From Epilithonimonas mollis (GTDB lineage Bacteria; Bacteroidota; Bacteroidia; Flavobacteriales; Weeksellaceae), in contig NZ_FRAM01000003.1 in the NCBI RefSeq assembly GCF_900142325.1, positions 354,038 to 418,037 of the forward strand: DNA of 64,000 bases, in the 5' to 3' direction. Positions 1 through 8,588 of the stretch are shown in pieces. Under the pieces are notes generated by a model, which did not search any database, had not been told where the DNA came from, and worked only from the letters and a program-made list of their open reading frames with translations. The translations under genes were made by a program, and so were the position numbers. Positions within the stretch are counted from its first letter, which is position 1. Every line of letters starts with the position of its first letter.

Positions 1-2154
1 TTTGGTGATAATTTCAATTTTGCCTGTTCCGTTTGTTTTGAAAACGTTTACTGAGGCAATACTGTTTGGATTTATTTTTTCGTAATCTGATGCCTTGGAC
101 AATTTTCCATTGATGTAATAAACCAAATCTTTATTGGTCACAGAGACGTCAGAAATTTTAATTTTATCAGCCTTTATAGATTTCAGTCTCGGAATATTAG
201 AATAGCTAATAGCCTCATCCAAAACTACCACTTTCGGTTCGATACCCTTCGGATTAAAACTAATTTTAAATGAAGCATTTTCGCGCATTTCTTTATTCAA
301 CTGCTGTTGTTTATCCTGAAGCTTTTTCTGCTGCTCCTGTAATTCTTTTTGCTTTTCCTTCAGCTCTTTTCTTTTTTTCTCAAGCTTTCTTAATTCTTTA
401 GGTGTCAATTTTGCTTTTGCACTGTTGTAGAACATATCATCTGAAAAACTGTAATTAAAGCTTTTTGTAACGTCCTTGAAATCAGGAAAATCAGCAGCAT
501 CAAAACCATAAATAACAGTACCGTCCGTGAAGGCATCTTTTCCATAATGATCCTTGATCATCTTTTGAAAATCTGCCTCAGAATAGATTTTTGAAAAATC
601 CTCCTTAGAAAATTTCTGAGCCATTTCGATGTGCATTTTGAATTCAGGAGAATTGATTTTCATGAGCGCATCCTGCGCATTTTTCTGAGCATCCTGAATT
701 TTTTTCTGGAATTCCGGAGAATTAATTTTGATCTGCATTTTCTCAGCCTGTTCCTCTGCATTTTTCAGATTTTTCTGAAATTTCGGAGAAGCGATCATTC
801 GTTCAGCAATTTTTGCCTTTTTCTCAGCATTTGCAATTCTTTTCTTGAATTCTGTCGAATTAACCATTGCTTCAGCATCTTTGGCACTTTTTTCCGCATC
901 AGCAATTCTTTTTTTGAATTCCTGCGAATCGTACATTTTACTGATCGCTTCCGAATGTTCCTGCAGAGCTTTCAGATTATTCCTGTAGTTATCAGAGCTC
1001 ACGATTCCGTCCATCTGAGAAGCTAATTGTTCCATCTCTCTCTCCACCGCTTCATACTCCGGCGATTCTTCTTTTTTAGCCTTTTTCAGAGCAGACAGTT
1101 CTTTGTTTTTTTCTGACATTTTTTTACTGATTGCAGACATCTTCAGATGATCCTCCTGCAAAGCCTGAGAATACAATTTTGTTTGTCTCTGGTGGTCAGC
1201 TGCAAGGCTGTCAAATGCTGCCTGTTTTGGCTGGAGCGTATCTGTTTTCAGTTCCTGAACAGCGATTTCTATTGCTTTATTCGTCTCTTTGATTTCCTTA
1301 TTTTTAGCATTCACCATATAAGCGAACACCATAAAAAATAAAATCGGTAGCGCAAAAAGTTTGCGTGCATAGCTGTACTTGGTCTTGTTTTTTGTGATCA
1401 TTGTTAATCTTTTTTTGAGGTTAGATGATAAAAAAGGACTGGTAACAGGCAATACCGAACCCGAGAAATGACTCTCCAGAAGCATCTGCGCAAATGCTTT
1501 TGTGTCCGATTTTTTCACTGCTTTCTTGTCCGCCAAGTATTCGTGAATAAGATTGATTTCTTTGTTGATAAAATAAAAGACAGGATTGAACCAGAACACA
1601 GATTTCGAAATCTGCATCAGGAGTTTGTCCCAGCTGTGTTTTTGTTCTATATGAACCATTTCGTGCTTCAGAATCTGCTGTCCGACGGGCGAATTGATCT
1701 CTATCGATTTTTTCCAGAACAGGTTTCTAAAGAATGAGAACGGTGCATTATTAAGGTTCGTCTGATAAAATCTGATTCCTTCGATAGTTTCATTCGGGAA
1801 CTGTTTTTTTATCGAGTTGATTTTTAAAATTCCGATGATCAATTTTATTAAAAGAGCGACTGAAACCACTCCAATAATTGTATAAAAAACCGAATAAATA
1901 GTGACATCATGGCTTGTTGTTTGAGGTTGATTTTGATTTAATTTACTGAGAAGGAGGTACACATTCCTATTGGTTTCTATTGTAAAATAAGAAATTTTTA
2001 CCGATGGCAGAACAAGACTTATTACTACTGAAAGCAAAAGGTAAAACCGGTTATAATGATGGAACGTTTTATCTTTAAGAAATAAAAGATAATAAGCAAA
2101 CATCACTGCAGAGCAGATCATCATCTTGCTGAGATAAAGTAAAGCTGATTCCAT
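1..2154 (-). CDS. M56 family (BlaR1/MecR1-like) sensor peptidase, 3' end outside window
   Basis: Membrane metallopeptidase of the BlaR1/MecR1 type. It would sense an envelope signal and cleave or inactivate the BlaI-type repressor encoded just upstream. Translation from the ATG at 2154 gives 718 residues without a stop before the left edge, so the C-terminus is missing. There are hydrophobic segments near residues 5-22, 35-52 and about 88-108, and a further one near 270-285. The zinc motif HEMVH is at residues 164-168, followed by a second conserved acidic stretch (IHEYLADKKA). The long C-terminal part is charged and coiled-coil-like and contains tandem 23-residue units. The start codon overlaps the stop of the BlaI gene (TAATG), which indicates translational coupling. 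Seen: motif and overlap. Known: M56/BlaI partnership. Inferred: the signal, which need not be a beta-lactam. Confidence 0.9.
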   Translation of the reverse strand, partial: MESALLYLSKMMICSAVMFAYYLLFLKDKTFHHYNRFYLLLSVVISLVLPSVKISYFTIETNRNVYLLLSKLNQNQPQTTSHDVTIYSVFYTIIGVVSVALLIKLIIGILKINSIKKQFPNETIEGIRFYQTNLNNAPFSFFRNLFWKKSIEINSPVGQQILKHEMVHIEQKHSWDKLLMQISKSVFWFNPVFYFINKEINLIHEYLADKKAVKKSDTKAFAQMLLESHFSGSVLPVTSPFLSSNLKKRLTMITKNKTKYSYARKLFALPILFFMVFAYMVNAKNKEIKETNKAIEIAVQELKTDTLQPKQAAFDSLAADHQRQTKLYSQALQEDHLKMSAISKKMSEKNKELSALKKAKKEESPEYEAVEREMEQLASQMDGIVSSDNYRNNLKALQEHSEAISKMYDSQEFKKRIADAEKSAKDAEAMVNSTEFKKRIANAEKKAKIAERMIASPKFQKNLKNAEEQAEKMQIKINSPEFQKKIQDAQKNAQDALMKINSPEFKMHIEMAQKFSKEDFSKIYSEADFQKMIKDHYGKDAFTDGTVIYGFDAADFPDFKDVTKSFNYSFSDDMFYNSAKAKLTPKELRKLEKKRKELKEKQKELQEQQKKLQDKQQQLNKEMRENASFKISFNPKGIEPKVVVLDEAISYSNIPRLKSIKADKIKISDVSVTNKDLVYYINGKLSKASDYEKINPNSIASVNVFKTNGTGKIEIITK
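592..936 (-). repeat. Five tandem 69-bp units (23-residue repeat) inside the M56 gene
   Basis: Read on the minus strand, units start at 936, 867, 798, 729 and 660, each exactly 69 bp. Each encodes a 23-residue unit of the form [MK]-x-x-S-x-x-F-(x)16 with a Lys/Ala/Glu-rich helical second half, for example the first nine residues KINSPEFQK. A more degenerate sixth unit precedes them at about 937-1005. The exact period points to duplication of a helical module in the sensor's C-terminal domain. Confidence 0.85.
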
Positions 2155-2513
2155 TATTCCTTATTTTTAAGTTCATTTAAAAGAAGTTCCAGATCTTTCA
2201 CGCTGATTTCATTTTCCTCTACCAAAAATGAAACTGCATTGGTATAGGAACCTTCGAAGTAGTTTTTAACCAGGCTTCTGATAGATTTTCCGCTGTAATT
2301 TTCTTTACTGATAAGTGGAAAATACTCATGTTGTCTTCCGAAAGTCTTGTGGCTGACAAAGCCTTTTTCCATCAGTATTTTAAGAATCGTAGAAATTGTA
2401 TTGGTATGCGGTTTCGGCTCAGGGAACAATTCCAGTATATCTTTCAAGAATCCTTTCTCTATCTGCCAAAGGTATTGCATCACCTGTTCTTCTGCCTTCG
2501 TTAACTTATTCAT
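2154..2513 (-). CDS. BlaI/MecI/CopY family transcriptional repressor
   Basis: Winged-helix repressor of 119 residues, the usual length for BlaI/MecI. The N-terminal opening (LTKAEEQVMQYLWQ) and the following recognition-helix region (HTNTISTILKILMEKG) are typical of the family, and the C-terminal third is the dimerisation part. It is expected to repress its own operon and be inactivated through the M56 peptidase encoded directly downstream, whose ATG overlaps this stop codon. Upstream, a Bacteroidota promoter is followed at once by a palindrome of the BlaI operator type (2543-2564), which supports autoregulation. Other targets cannot be read from the window. Confidence 0.93.
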   Translation of the reverse strand: MNKLTKAEEQVMQYLWQIEKGFLKDILELFPEPKPHTNTISTILKILMEKGFVSHKTFGRQHEYFPLISKENYSGKSIRSLVKNYFEGSYTNAVSFLVEENEISVKDLELLLNELKNKE

Positions 2514-2542
2514 TTTCTTTTACTTTAAAACAATCAATCTTA

Positions 2543-2594
2543 TATCACTAAAAACTTAGTAATACAAATGTAGGATTAATTTTTATTCATACAA
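2543..2594 (-). promoter_or_regulatory. Promoter and palindromic operator of the BlaI-M56 operon
   Basis: On the minus strand there is TTG at 2594-2592, a 19-base spacer and TACATTTG at 2572-2565, a full match to the Bacteroidota TAnnTTTG box. Directly downstream lies ACTAA-N4-TTAGT (2547-2560). Its dyad extends outward to 2543-2564 with one mismatch per side. Placement over the transcription start fits repression by BlaI. Confidence 0.75.
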
Positions 2595-2694
2595 CTATTT
2601 TCTTAGTTAAAAGAAGTTAAAAATTTTAAATCATTGATTTTCAAAGCAAAAACTTCGCATTAAGAGCTATTTTTAAAAATAATTAAGATAATAC

Positions 2695-2724
2695 TTGACT
2701 TGTAAATAAATTGCCGTATATTTG
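2695..2724 (+). promoter_or_regulatory. Promoter of the initiator tRNA gene
   Basis: TTG at 2695-2697, a 19-base spacer, then TATATTTG at 2717-2724. This matches the Bacteroidota -33/-7 consensus and ends 11 bases before the tRNA. Confidence 0.75.
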
Positions 2725-2735
2725 CAGAACAATAT

Positions 2736-2808
<73 letters not shown>

Positions 2809-2814
2809 CTAATT

Positions 2815-2847
2815 AAGAGAATCAAAATTTGATTCTCTTTTTTTATT
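2815..2847 (+). terminator. Rho-independent terminator after tRNA-fMet
   Basis: Near-perfect stem AAGAGAATCAA / TTGATTCTCTT followed by a run of T, starting seven bases after the tRNA. Confidence 0.85.
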
Positions 2848-2867
2848 TTTAATTCTTACCTTTGATT

Positions 2868-3479
2868 ATGGCAAAAATCTTAAAAATATATCAGCAGAAT
2901 CCGCAAGAGAATTTAATAGACGAAGCCGTAAAAGTTCTTCAAAACGGTGGTGTCATCATCTATCCTTCGGATACGATCTACACGATTGGCTGTGACATCT
3001 ATAATTACAAAGCGATGGAAAGACTCGCTCAGATAAAAGGAATCAAAATGGATAAACAAAAATTCTCCATTATCTGTAATGATCTGAGTCATCTTTCAGA
3101 ATTCACAAAGCCGATAGAAACCTCTACTTTTCGGTTCCTGAAAACACATTTGCCTGGCGCATTCACCTTTATTCTGGAAGCGAACAGGAATCTTCCGACC
3201 GCTTATAAAGGCCACAAAACCGTTGGCATACGGGTTCCTGATCACATTGTTCCACAAATGATCGTCGAAAAATTGGGACATCCAATCGTTTCCACTTCCA
3301 TCCACGATGATGATGAAATCCTGGAGTATTCTACCGATCCCGAATTGATCGCTGAAAAATATGATAAACTTGTGGACATCGTGATCGATTCGGGTTATGG
3401 TGACAATACAGCTTCCACCATTGTGGATCTGACTTCAGGCGAACCTGAAGTTATACGTCAGGGAAAAGGTATTTTGTAA
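2868..3479 (+). CDS. L-threonylcarbamoyladenylate synthase / YciO family protein
   Basis: Protein of 203 residues of the Sua5/YciO/YrdC superfamily. TsaC/Sua5 members make threonylcarbamoyl-AMP from threonine, bicarbonate and ATP for t6A37 in ANN-decoding tRNAs. Family signatures are visible: an SDTIYTIGC stretch near residue 35, STS near residue 143, and TIVDLT near the end. The overall layout resembles E. coli YciO more than YrdC, so catalytic equivalence to TsaC is not assured. I prefer the ATG at 2868. An in-frame TTG lies at 2862, but a TAnnTTTG-like box (TACCTTTG, 2857-2864) overlaps it, so the mRNA may be leaderless or nearly so. It stands alone between the tRNA terminator and yaaA. 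Confidence 0.88.
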   Translation: MAKILKIYQQNPQENLIDEAVKVLQNGGVIIYPSDTIYTIGCDIYNYKAMERLAQIKGIKMDKQKFSIICNDLSHLSEFTKPIETSTFRFLKTHLPGAFTFILEANRNLPTAYKGHKTVGIRVPDHIVPQMIVEKLGHPIVSTSIHDDDEILEYSTDPELIAEKYDKLVDIVIDSGYGDNTASTIVDLTSGEPEVIRQGKGIL

Positions 3480-3531
3480 AATCAAATAAACATCTGACCT
3501 TACAGAACCAATACTAAGCAAAAACTAAAAT

Positions 3532-4293
3532 ATGAAATTCATAACATCACCAGCCAAACTGATGAATGTAGAAAACGCTACTGAATTCCTGAAAAGCACA
3601 ACGCCAAAATTTATTAAGGATTCAGAGTTCATTCATTCATTTTTGAAGGAAAAATCACCCAAATTTTTATCCGAATTAATGGAGATTTCATCAAAACTGG
3701 CAGACGAAAACTGGGAACGCAATCAAAAATGGACTTCCAGGCCGACGGCTAAAAACTCTGCGCCGGCAATGTTTGCTTTCACTGGAGAAGTTTATCGTGG
3801 TCTGGATGCTAAAACACTGGATGAAAAAGCTGTAAAATATCTTGAAAAGAATTACAGAATCCTTTCCGGGCTGTACGGACTTTTGAAACCTTCTGACAAA
3901 GTGATGTTGTATCGTCTGGAAATGGGAAGACCGTTCCAATTCAATTCTTATAAAAATCTTTATGAATTCTGGACTCATAAATTGACAGATTATTTAAATT
4001 CTGAAACAAAAAAAGGAGAATACATCATCAACCTGGCAAGTAATGAATATGTAAAAGTTCTCAACCGTAAAAAACTAAAAGGCCAGGTTATTGATTTTGA
4101 TTTTAAACAAATCCAGCCGGACGGAAAACTGAAAACAATCGTCGTTTACACCAAACATGCAAGAGGACTGATGCTTCGTTTCTGCGCAGAAAACAATGTG
4201 CAGACTCTGGATGAGCTGAAGGCTTTCAACTATGAAAATTATCTTTTGGATGAGAAATTATCTTCCGAGACTAATTTGGTTTTCACAAGATGA
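3532..4293 (+). CDS. yaaA: YaaA family peroxide stress protein (DUF328/UPF0246)
   Basis: 253 residues, the normal length for YaaA. In E. coli YaaA limits intracellular free iron during peroxide stress and binds DNA. Typical parts are the opening KFITSPAKLM (equivalent of LSPAKTL), the central AFTGEVYRGLDA, and GLYGLLKP followed by YRLEMG near residues 114-132. The final ATGA overlaps the start of prmC, which makes the two a translationally coupled pair. No clear promoter is seen in the 52-base gap after the YciO-like gene. Confidence 0.92.
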   Translation: MKFITSPAKLMNVENATEFLKSTTPKFIKDSEFIHSFLKEKSPKFLSELMEISSKLADENWERNQKWTSRPTAKNSAPAMFAFTGEVYRGLDAKTLDEKAVKYLEKNYRILSGLYGLLKPSDKVMLYRLEMGRPFQFNSYKNLYEFWTHKLTDYLNSETKKGEYIINLASNEYVKVLNRKKLKGQVIDFDFKQIQPDGKLKTIVVYTKHARGLMLRFCAENNVQTLDELKAFNYENYLLDEKLSSETNLVFTR

Positions 4294-5144
4294 TGAAGAC
4301 AATTTCCGATATCAAAACAGCATTTCAAAATGAACTGTCTGAAGTCTACACAAAATCTGAAACTGAAGAACTGTTTTCAATTTTCTGCATTCATTTCCTT
4401 GGTCTTAATAAAATCGAATCTCGATATAATATTAATAAAGTCTTATCCGACACTGATTCTAAAAAATTTATAGAAGCAATTTCTGAATTGAAAACAGGCA
4501 AACCTTTCCAGCAAATCGTCGGCGAAACAGACTTCTACGGAATAAAATTCTTTATGAATGAACATGTCCTGATACCCAGACCGGAGACCGAAGAACTGTT
4601 GGAATTAGCCATCGGAAAGATTCAGGAAAAAACCAACAAGGGTCAGCATCTGAAAATTCTTGATATCGGAACCGGAAGCGGAATTATACCTATTGTCCTG
4701 AAAAAGTATTTTCCAGAAGCGGAAGTATCCGCCATTGATATTTCTGAAAACGCTTTAGCAATAGCCAGGCGAAATGCAGATTTTCACAAAGCAGAAATCA
4801 ACTTCATTCAAAAAGATTATCTGGATGAAAATCCGGATGAGGTTTATGATATCATTATAAGCAATCCGCCATATATTGGAATTGAAGAAAATATTGAAAT
4901 TGAAGACTCGGTAAAAGGATTCGAGCCGAATATTGCACTTTTCTCTCCTACTTCTGATGCTTTGATTTTTTACAGGAAAATCGCCGATGATTCTCTCCAT
5001 TATCTTTCAGAAAAAGGAATGGTATTTTTAGAAATCAATCAGAAATTGGGAAAAGAAACCCTAGAATTGTTCCATGATTTTTCTGAAGCAGCATTATTGA
5101 AGGATATCTCAGGAAATGACCGTATGATCTTTGTGAGAAAATAA
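4290..5144 (+). CDS. prmC: Release factor glutamine N5-methyltransferase PrmC (HemK)
   Basis: Methylates the glutamine of the GGQ motif in RF1/RF2 using S-adenosylmethionine. The 284 residues show an N-terminal helical domain (about 1-75), a PRPETEELLELA stretch, the SAM-binding loop ILDIGTGSGIIPI near residue 128, and the catalytic NPPYI motif near residue 193. The start overlaps the yaaA stop; two consecutive ATGs (4290, 4293) are possible. Followed by a convergent intergenic region with a structured element at 5238-5312. Confidence 0.95.
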   Translation: MMKTISDIKTAFQNELSEVYTKSETEELFSIFCIHFLGLNKIESRYNINKVLSDTDSKKFIEAISELKTGKPFQQIVGETDFYGIKFFMNEHVLIPRPETEELLELAIGKIQEKTNKGQHLKILDIGTGSGIIPIVLKKYFPEAEVSAIDISENALAIARRNADFHKAEINFIQKDYLDENPDEVYDIIISNPPYIGIEENIEIEDSVKGFEPNIALFSPTSDALIFYRKIADDSLHYLSEKGMVFLEINQKLGKETLELFHDFSEAALLKDISGNDRMIFVRK

Positions 5145-5237
5145 TTTGAAATCCAATTCAGATTGTACGGTATTGCCTTAATCTGGTATTGTTCTCCCAA
5201 CTCAAACCCGGTGAAAAGAGAGACAAATCTTCAACAT

Positions 5238-5312
5238 AGCCCCGATGGGAGCGGCATCCTTTTTTGCGTTGGACAAGCCTGGGGAAAAAAGATATAGTGG
5301 ACAGCGGGTTAG
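5238..5312. repeat. Intergenic stem-forming element of the flavobacterial 'agccccgat..gatatag..cggg' type
   Basis: It begins AGCCCCGAT, contains GAGCGGCATCC, a CTTTTTT/AAAAAAG stem (5259-5265 with 5285-5291), then GATATAGTGGACAGCGGG. An outer CCCG/CGGG pairing closes it. It lies between two convergent genes, prmC and the rhomboid gene. From memory, near-identical text recurs in intergenic regions of many Flavobacterium and Chryseobacterium genomes; only one copy is in this window. Confidence 0.55.
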
Positions 5313-5349
5313 AAAAGTGAAAGAAACTGAAAGCTTAACGCTCCTGAAC

Positions 5350-5991
5350 CTATCCTATTTTTTTATTGATAAAAACCTGATATGCCAGATAGATCAGCGG
5401 CAAGGACATGATCCCGATGTAGAGGGCGTTTTGCATAGCAAACTCCGGAAATATCGCCACGCCATAAACCAAGCCGAAGAATGCTCCGCCGAGATGTGCA
5501 GCATGTCCGATATTGTCATTCATCCGCGGGTTAAGCATCATATAAACGGAATAAGCAAAATAAACTGTTCCGAAAACAAAGCCGGGCATAAACCAAATTT
5601 CTATCTGTAGCGGCGCAATTGCAACTGCTGCAAAAATAAGTCCCGAAACACCTCCGCTCGCGCCTATTGCTGAGTAAAACGGAACATTTCTGTAAACATA
5701 CAGACAGAACAGGTTACCCAGAATAATAGATCCGAGATAAATAATAAGAAACCCAACAAGACCGAAAACCTGCAAAATAACAGGGCTGAAAGCGTATAAA
5801 ACGTACATATTCAGGATGAGATGCAGCCAATCTGCATGCAGAAAACCTGCGGAAATCAGCCTGATGTATTCTTTCCTTCTCTGGATGGATCCAACTTCGA
5901 ATTTATATTTCTGAAATACTTCCGGATTCTGGAATCCGATGTAACTGATAACGCTGGTAATAACGATTATGATTAATAAAACAATGTTCAT
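5350..5991 (-). CDS. Rhomboid family intramembrane serine protease
   Basis: Integral membrane serine protease of 213 residues, the compact six-TM bacterial form. The catalytic serine is in GASG (Ser112), and the catalytic histidine is His166 in HAAHLGG. The conserved HxxxN of TM2 is His57/Asn61. It cleaves transmembrane helices within the inner membrane; the substrate is unknown. It starts 20 bases after the parC stop on the same strand and so is probably the last gene of the parE-parC operon. Confidence 0.93.
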   Translation of the reverse strand: MNIVLLIIIVITSVISYIGFQNPEVFQKYKFEVGSIQRRKEYIRLISAGFLHADWLHLILNMYVLYAFSPVILQVFGLVGFLIIYLGSIILGNLFCLYVYRNVPFYSAIGASGGVSGLIFAAVAIAPLQIEIWFMPGFVFGTVYFAYSVYMMLNPRMNDNIGHAAHLGGAFFGLVYGVAIFPEFAMQNALYIGIMSLPLIYLAYQVFINKKIG

Positions 5992-6011
5992 TTTTTCTAA
6001 ATTAATTAATT

Positions 6012-8588
6012 CTAATTTTCCTCTTCATCAAAAAGACTGCCGATTGTACCGCCGTCATCTTCCGGATCCGGATTGGGGCTTTCTTCGATTTCCGGTTCCT
6101 CTTCTATGACTTCCTCTGGTTCCGGGATAGTGATATTGATTGATTTCACTTTATCTTTTGTCAACTGGTTTCCAATAGCCTTGATCCCTTTTACAACTAT
6201 AAATGCATCCAGATCGACCGTTTCCGGGTCTTTTTGCTTGTCTTTGATCTTCGGAAAAACAATTTCGGCAATAGCTCCAGATTCTGTTGTTACAAATTCT
6301 ATAAATGATTTTGGATTTTCGTTTCCGAAGAATGACTGGATGTTGGTTGTTGCTTCCAAAAGAAAACGTTTAACAAAATATTTGTCTTTTTCGCCATCAA
6401 AATAGATGCAGGTAATTGGCTGCTCCGGTTTCCATTTTTCCAGAATCAGATAATCATCATCGAAACGGTTCATCAAATCGAAAGAGACTAATTTGGCTTC
6501 CCCCTGAGAACTGATTGTCAATATTTTATCATCACCTTTGAAGCTCCCGAGTAGAGTTCCGCGTCCATCAGCATTGAGACGTCTTACAGAATCATCGAAC
6601 CATATTTTTCTCGGAGCCAGGGTTGAGACGCCTTCTTCTTTCATATCCACTTTTTTCACGGCATATTTGGTAACGAGATTACCTTTGGAATCACGTCCCT
6701 TGATTGCCAGCTCAGAAAATCCGATATCGATTTTATTCTTTCTGACTCTTGCATTGGGTTTCAGAATCACAGAAACGACTTCCGCTTCACCATTCGGGTT
6801 CGCAGAGAAATAAAGCATTTCTGATCCTTTTTTGTCAGAAGCCAGTTTATAATCCGTATTTCTCGTGACGCCGGTTACAGAGAAACGCTTCATGTAATAA
6901 GGACCTTCACGTCCCTCGCGGTAAATCATATTATAAACGGTGCGTTTGTCATTCTTTTTCCAAACTGCAACATGCTCAATATTCTTGCCGATGAAAGTTT
7001 TTGCTTCCACTTTTACAACCTTCATGGTTCCATCTTTTTGGAACGTAATGATATCGTCGATGTCCGAGCAGTCAAACAGATATTCGTCTTTTTTGAGAGA
7101 AGTCCCGATAAAGCCTTCTTCTCTGTTGACATAGAATTTTTCATTGGCAACAGCAACTTTGGTTGCATCAATGGTATCAAAAATCCTCAGTTCGGTTTTT
7201 CTTTCTTTCCCTTTTCCGTATTTTTTCTGAATATTGGTATAATAATCTATAGCATAAGTAATCAGATTTTCCAGATGATATTTAACCTGTTCGATCTTCC
7301 CTTCCAATGCGAGGATATTTTCTTTGAACTTATCCAGATCGAAACGGGAAATCCTTTTGATACGGATCTCCGTCAACCTTACAATATCTTCCTCCGTAAC
7401 AGCTCTCAACAGATGTTTTATATGCGGTTTCAGGCCTTCGTCAATCGTTTTGATGACCTCATCCCACGACTTTACTTCTTCGATATCGTGATAGATTCTG
7501 TTCTCTATAAAAATCCTTTCAAGGGAAGAAAAATGCCAGCTTTCCTGCAACTCATGAAGTTCGATTTCCAGTTCTTTTTTCAGAAGAGAAACCGTATGAT
7601 CCGTGTTATGTTTCAGGATATCAGAAACGGATAAAAACATTGGTTTGTCACCAACAATCACACAGGCGTTGGGCGAAATCGGAACTTCACAATCTGTGAA
7701 AGCATAAAGTGCGTCGATGGTTTTATCCGGAGAAACATCGGGGTGAAGATGGATATTGATTTCAACAGCATCCGATGTGTTGTCCTCGATTTTTTTTATT
7801 TTAATCTTGCCTCTTTCATTGGCTTTCAGAATACTGTCGATCAAATCGCTGGTATTCTTCGAAAAAGGAAGTTCAGTAATTGTTAGTGTATGCTTGTCTT
7901 TTTGGGAAATCCTTGCTCTTGCACGGATTTTTCCGCCTCTTTTTCCATCATTATATGCAGAGACATCCAACATCCCGGCAGTCAGAAAATCAGGAAATAT
8001 TTCGAATTTTTTTCCTTTGAGATGAAGAATAGATGCGGTAATCAGCTCATTGAAATTATGAGGCATAATCTTGGTAGAGAGTCCAACCCCGATTCCTTCG
8101 ACACCTTGGGCGAGCAACAATGGAAATTTAACCGGAAGATCAACCGGTTCATTGTTCCGTCCATCATAGGACTTGGTCCAGTGAGTAGTTTTCGGATTGA
8201 AAACCACATCCAGAGCAAACGGTGTAAGCCTGGCTTCAATATATCTTGCTGCTGCTGCGGAATCGCCGGTATAGATATTCCCCCAGTTTCCCTGGGTATC
8301 AATCAGTAATTCTTTTTGCCCGATCTGAACCATCGCATCTGTAATGGAAGCATCACCATGCGGATGGTATTTCATCGTATTTCCAACGATATTCGCAACT
8401 TTGTTATAGCGACCGTCTTCCAGCTCACGCATAGAATGCATAATCCTGCGCTGAACCGGCTTGAATCCGTCAAAAATAGACGGAATTGCTCTATCTAAAA
8501 TAACATAAGATGCATAATCCAGAAACCAGTCCTTGTATAATCCGGAAACCTTTTTCAGGCTTTCTTCGTGATGTGTGCTTTCTTCCAT
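6012..8588 (-). CDS. parC: DNA topoisomerase IV (type IIA) subunit A
   Basis: DNA-cleaving subunit that unlinks daughter chromosomes together with the ParE-like subunit encoded upstream. 858 residues. The N-terminal winged helix has the region GNTMKYHPHGDAS (about 69-81), and the active-site tyrosine is Tyr116 in AAAARYIEARL. A long coiled-coil/tower region and a degenerate C-terminal beta-propeller follow, then an acidic tail. It is shorter in the C-terminal domain than a typical GyrA and lacks a clear GyrA box, which favours topoisomerase IV. The ATG overlaps the stop of the preceding hypothetical gene (TAATG), so the two are translationally coupled. Confidence 0.93.
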   Translation of the reverse strand: MEESTHHEESLKKVSGLYKDWFLDYASYVILDRAIPSIFDGFKPVQRRIMHSMRELEDGRYNKVANIVGNTMKYHPHGDASITDAMVQIGQKELLIDTQGNWGNIYTGDSAAAARYIEARLTPFALDVVFNPKTTHWTKSYDGRNNEPVDLPVKFPLLLAQGVEGIGVGLSTKIMPHNFNELITASILHLKGKKFEIFPDFLTAGMLDVSAYNDGKRGGKIRARARISQKDKHTLTITELPFSKNTSDLIDSILKANERGKIKIKKIEDNTSDAVEINIHLHPDVSPDKTIDALYAFTDCEVPISPNACVIVGDKPMFLSVSDILKHNTDHTVSLLKKELEIELHELQESWHFSSLERIFIENRIYHDIEEVKSWDEVIKTIDEGLKPHIKHLLRAVTEEDIVRLTEIRIKRISRFDLDKFKENILALEGKIEQVKYHLENLITYAIDYYTNIQKKYGKGKERKTELRIFDTIDATKVAVANEKFYVNREEGFIGTSLKKDEYLFDCSDIDDIITFQKDGTMKVVKVEAKTFIGKNIEHVAVWKKNDKRTVYNMIYREGREGPYYMKRFSVTGVTRNTDYKLASDKKGSEMLYFSANPNGEAEVVSVILKPNARVRKNKIDIGFSELAIKGRDSKGNLVTKYAVKKVDMKEEGVSTLAPRKIWFDDSVRRLNADGRGTLLGSFKGDDKILTISSQGEAKLVSFDLMNRFDDDYLILEKWKPEQPITCIYFDGEKDKYFVKRFLLEATTNIQSFFGNENPKSFIEFVTTESGAIAEIVFPKIKDKQKDPETVDLDAFIVVKGIKAIGNQLTKDKVKSINITIPEPEEVIEEEPEIEESPNPDPEDDGGTIGSLFDEEEN

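Noticed and set aside
631..1026. A 131-codon plus-strand frame with a repeating FLEFRRI pattern
   Set aside because: It is the antisense of the 23-residue repeats in the M56 gene; the coding signal is on the minus strand.
5245..5610. A 121-codon plus-strand frame after prmC
   Set aside because: It runs through the stem-forming element and then antisense to the rhomboid gene; no family resemblance.
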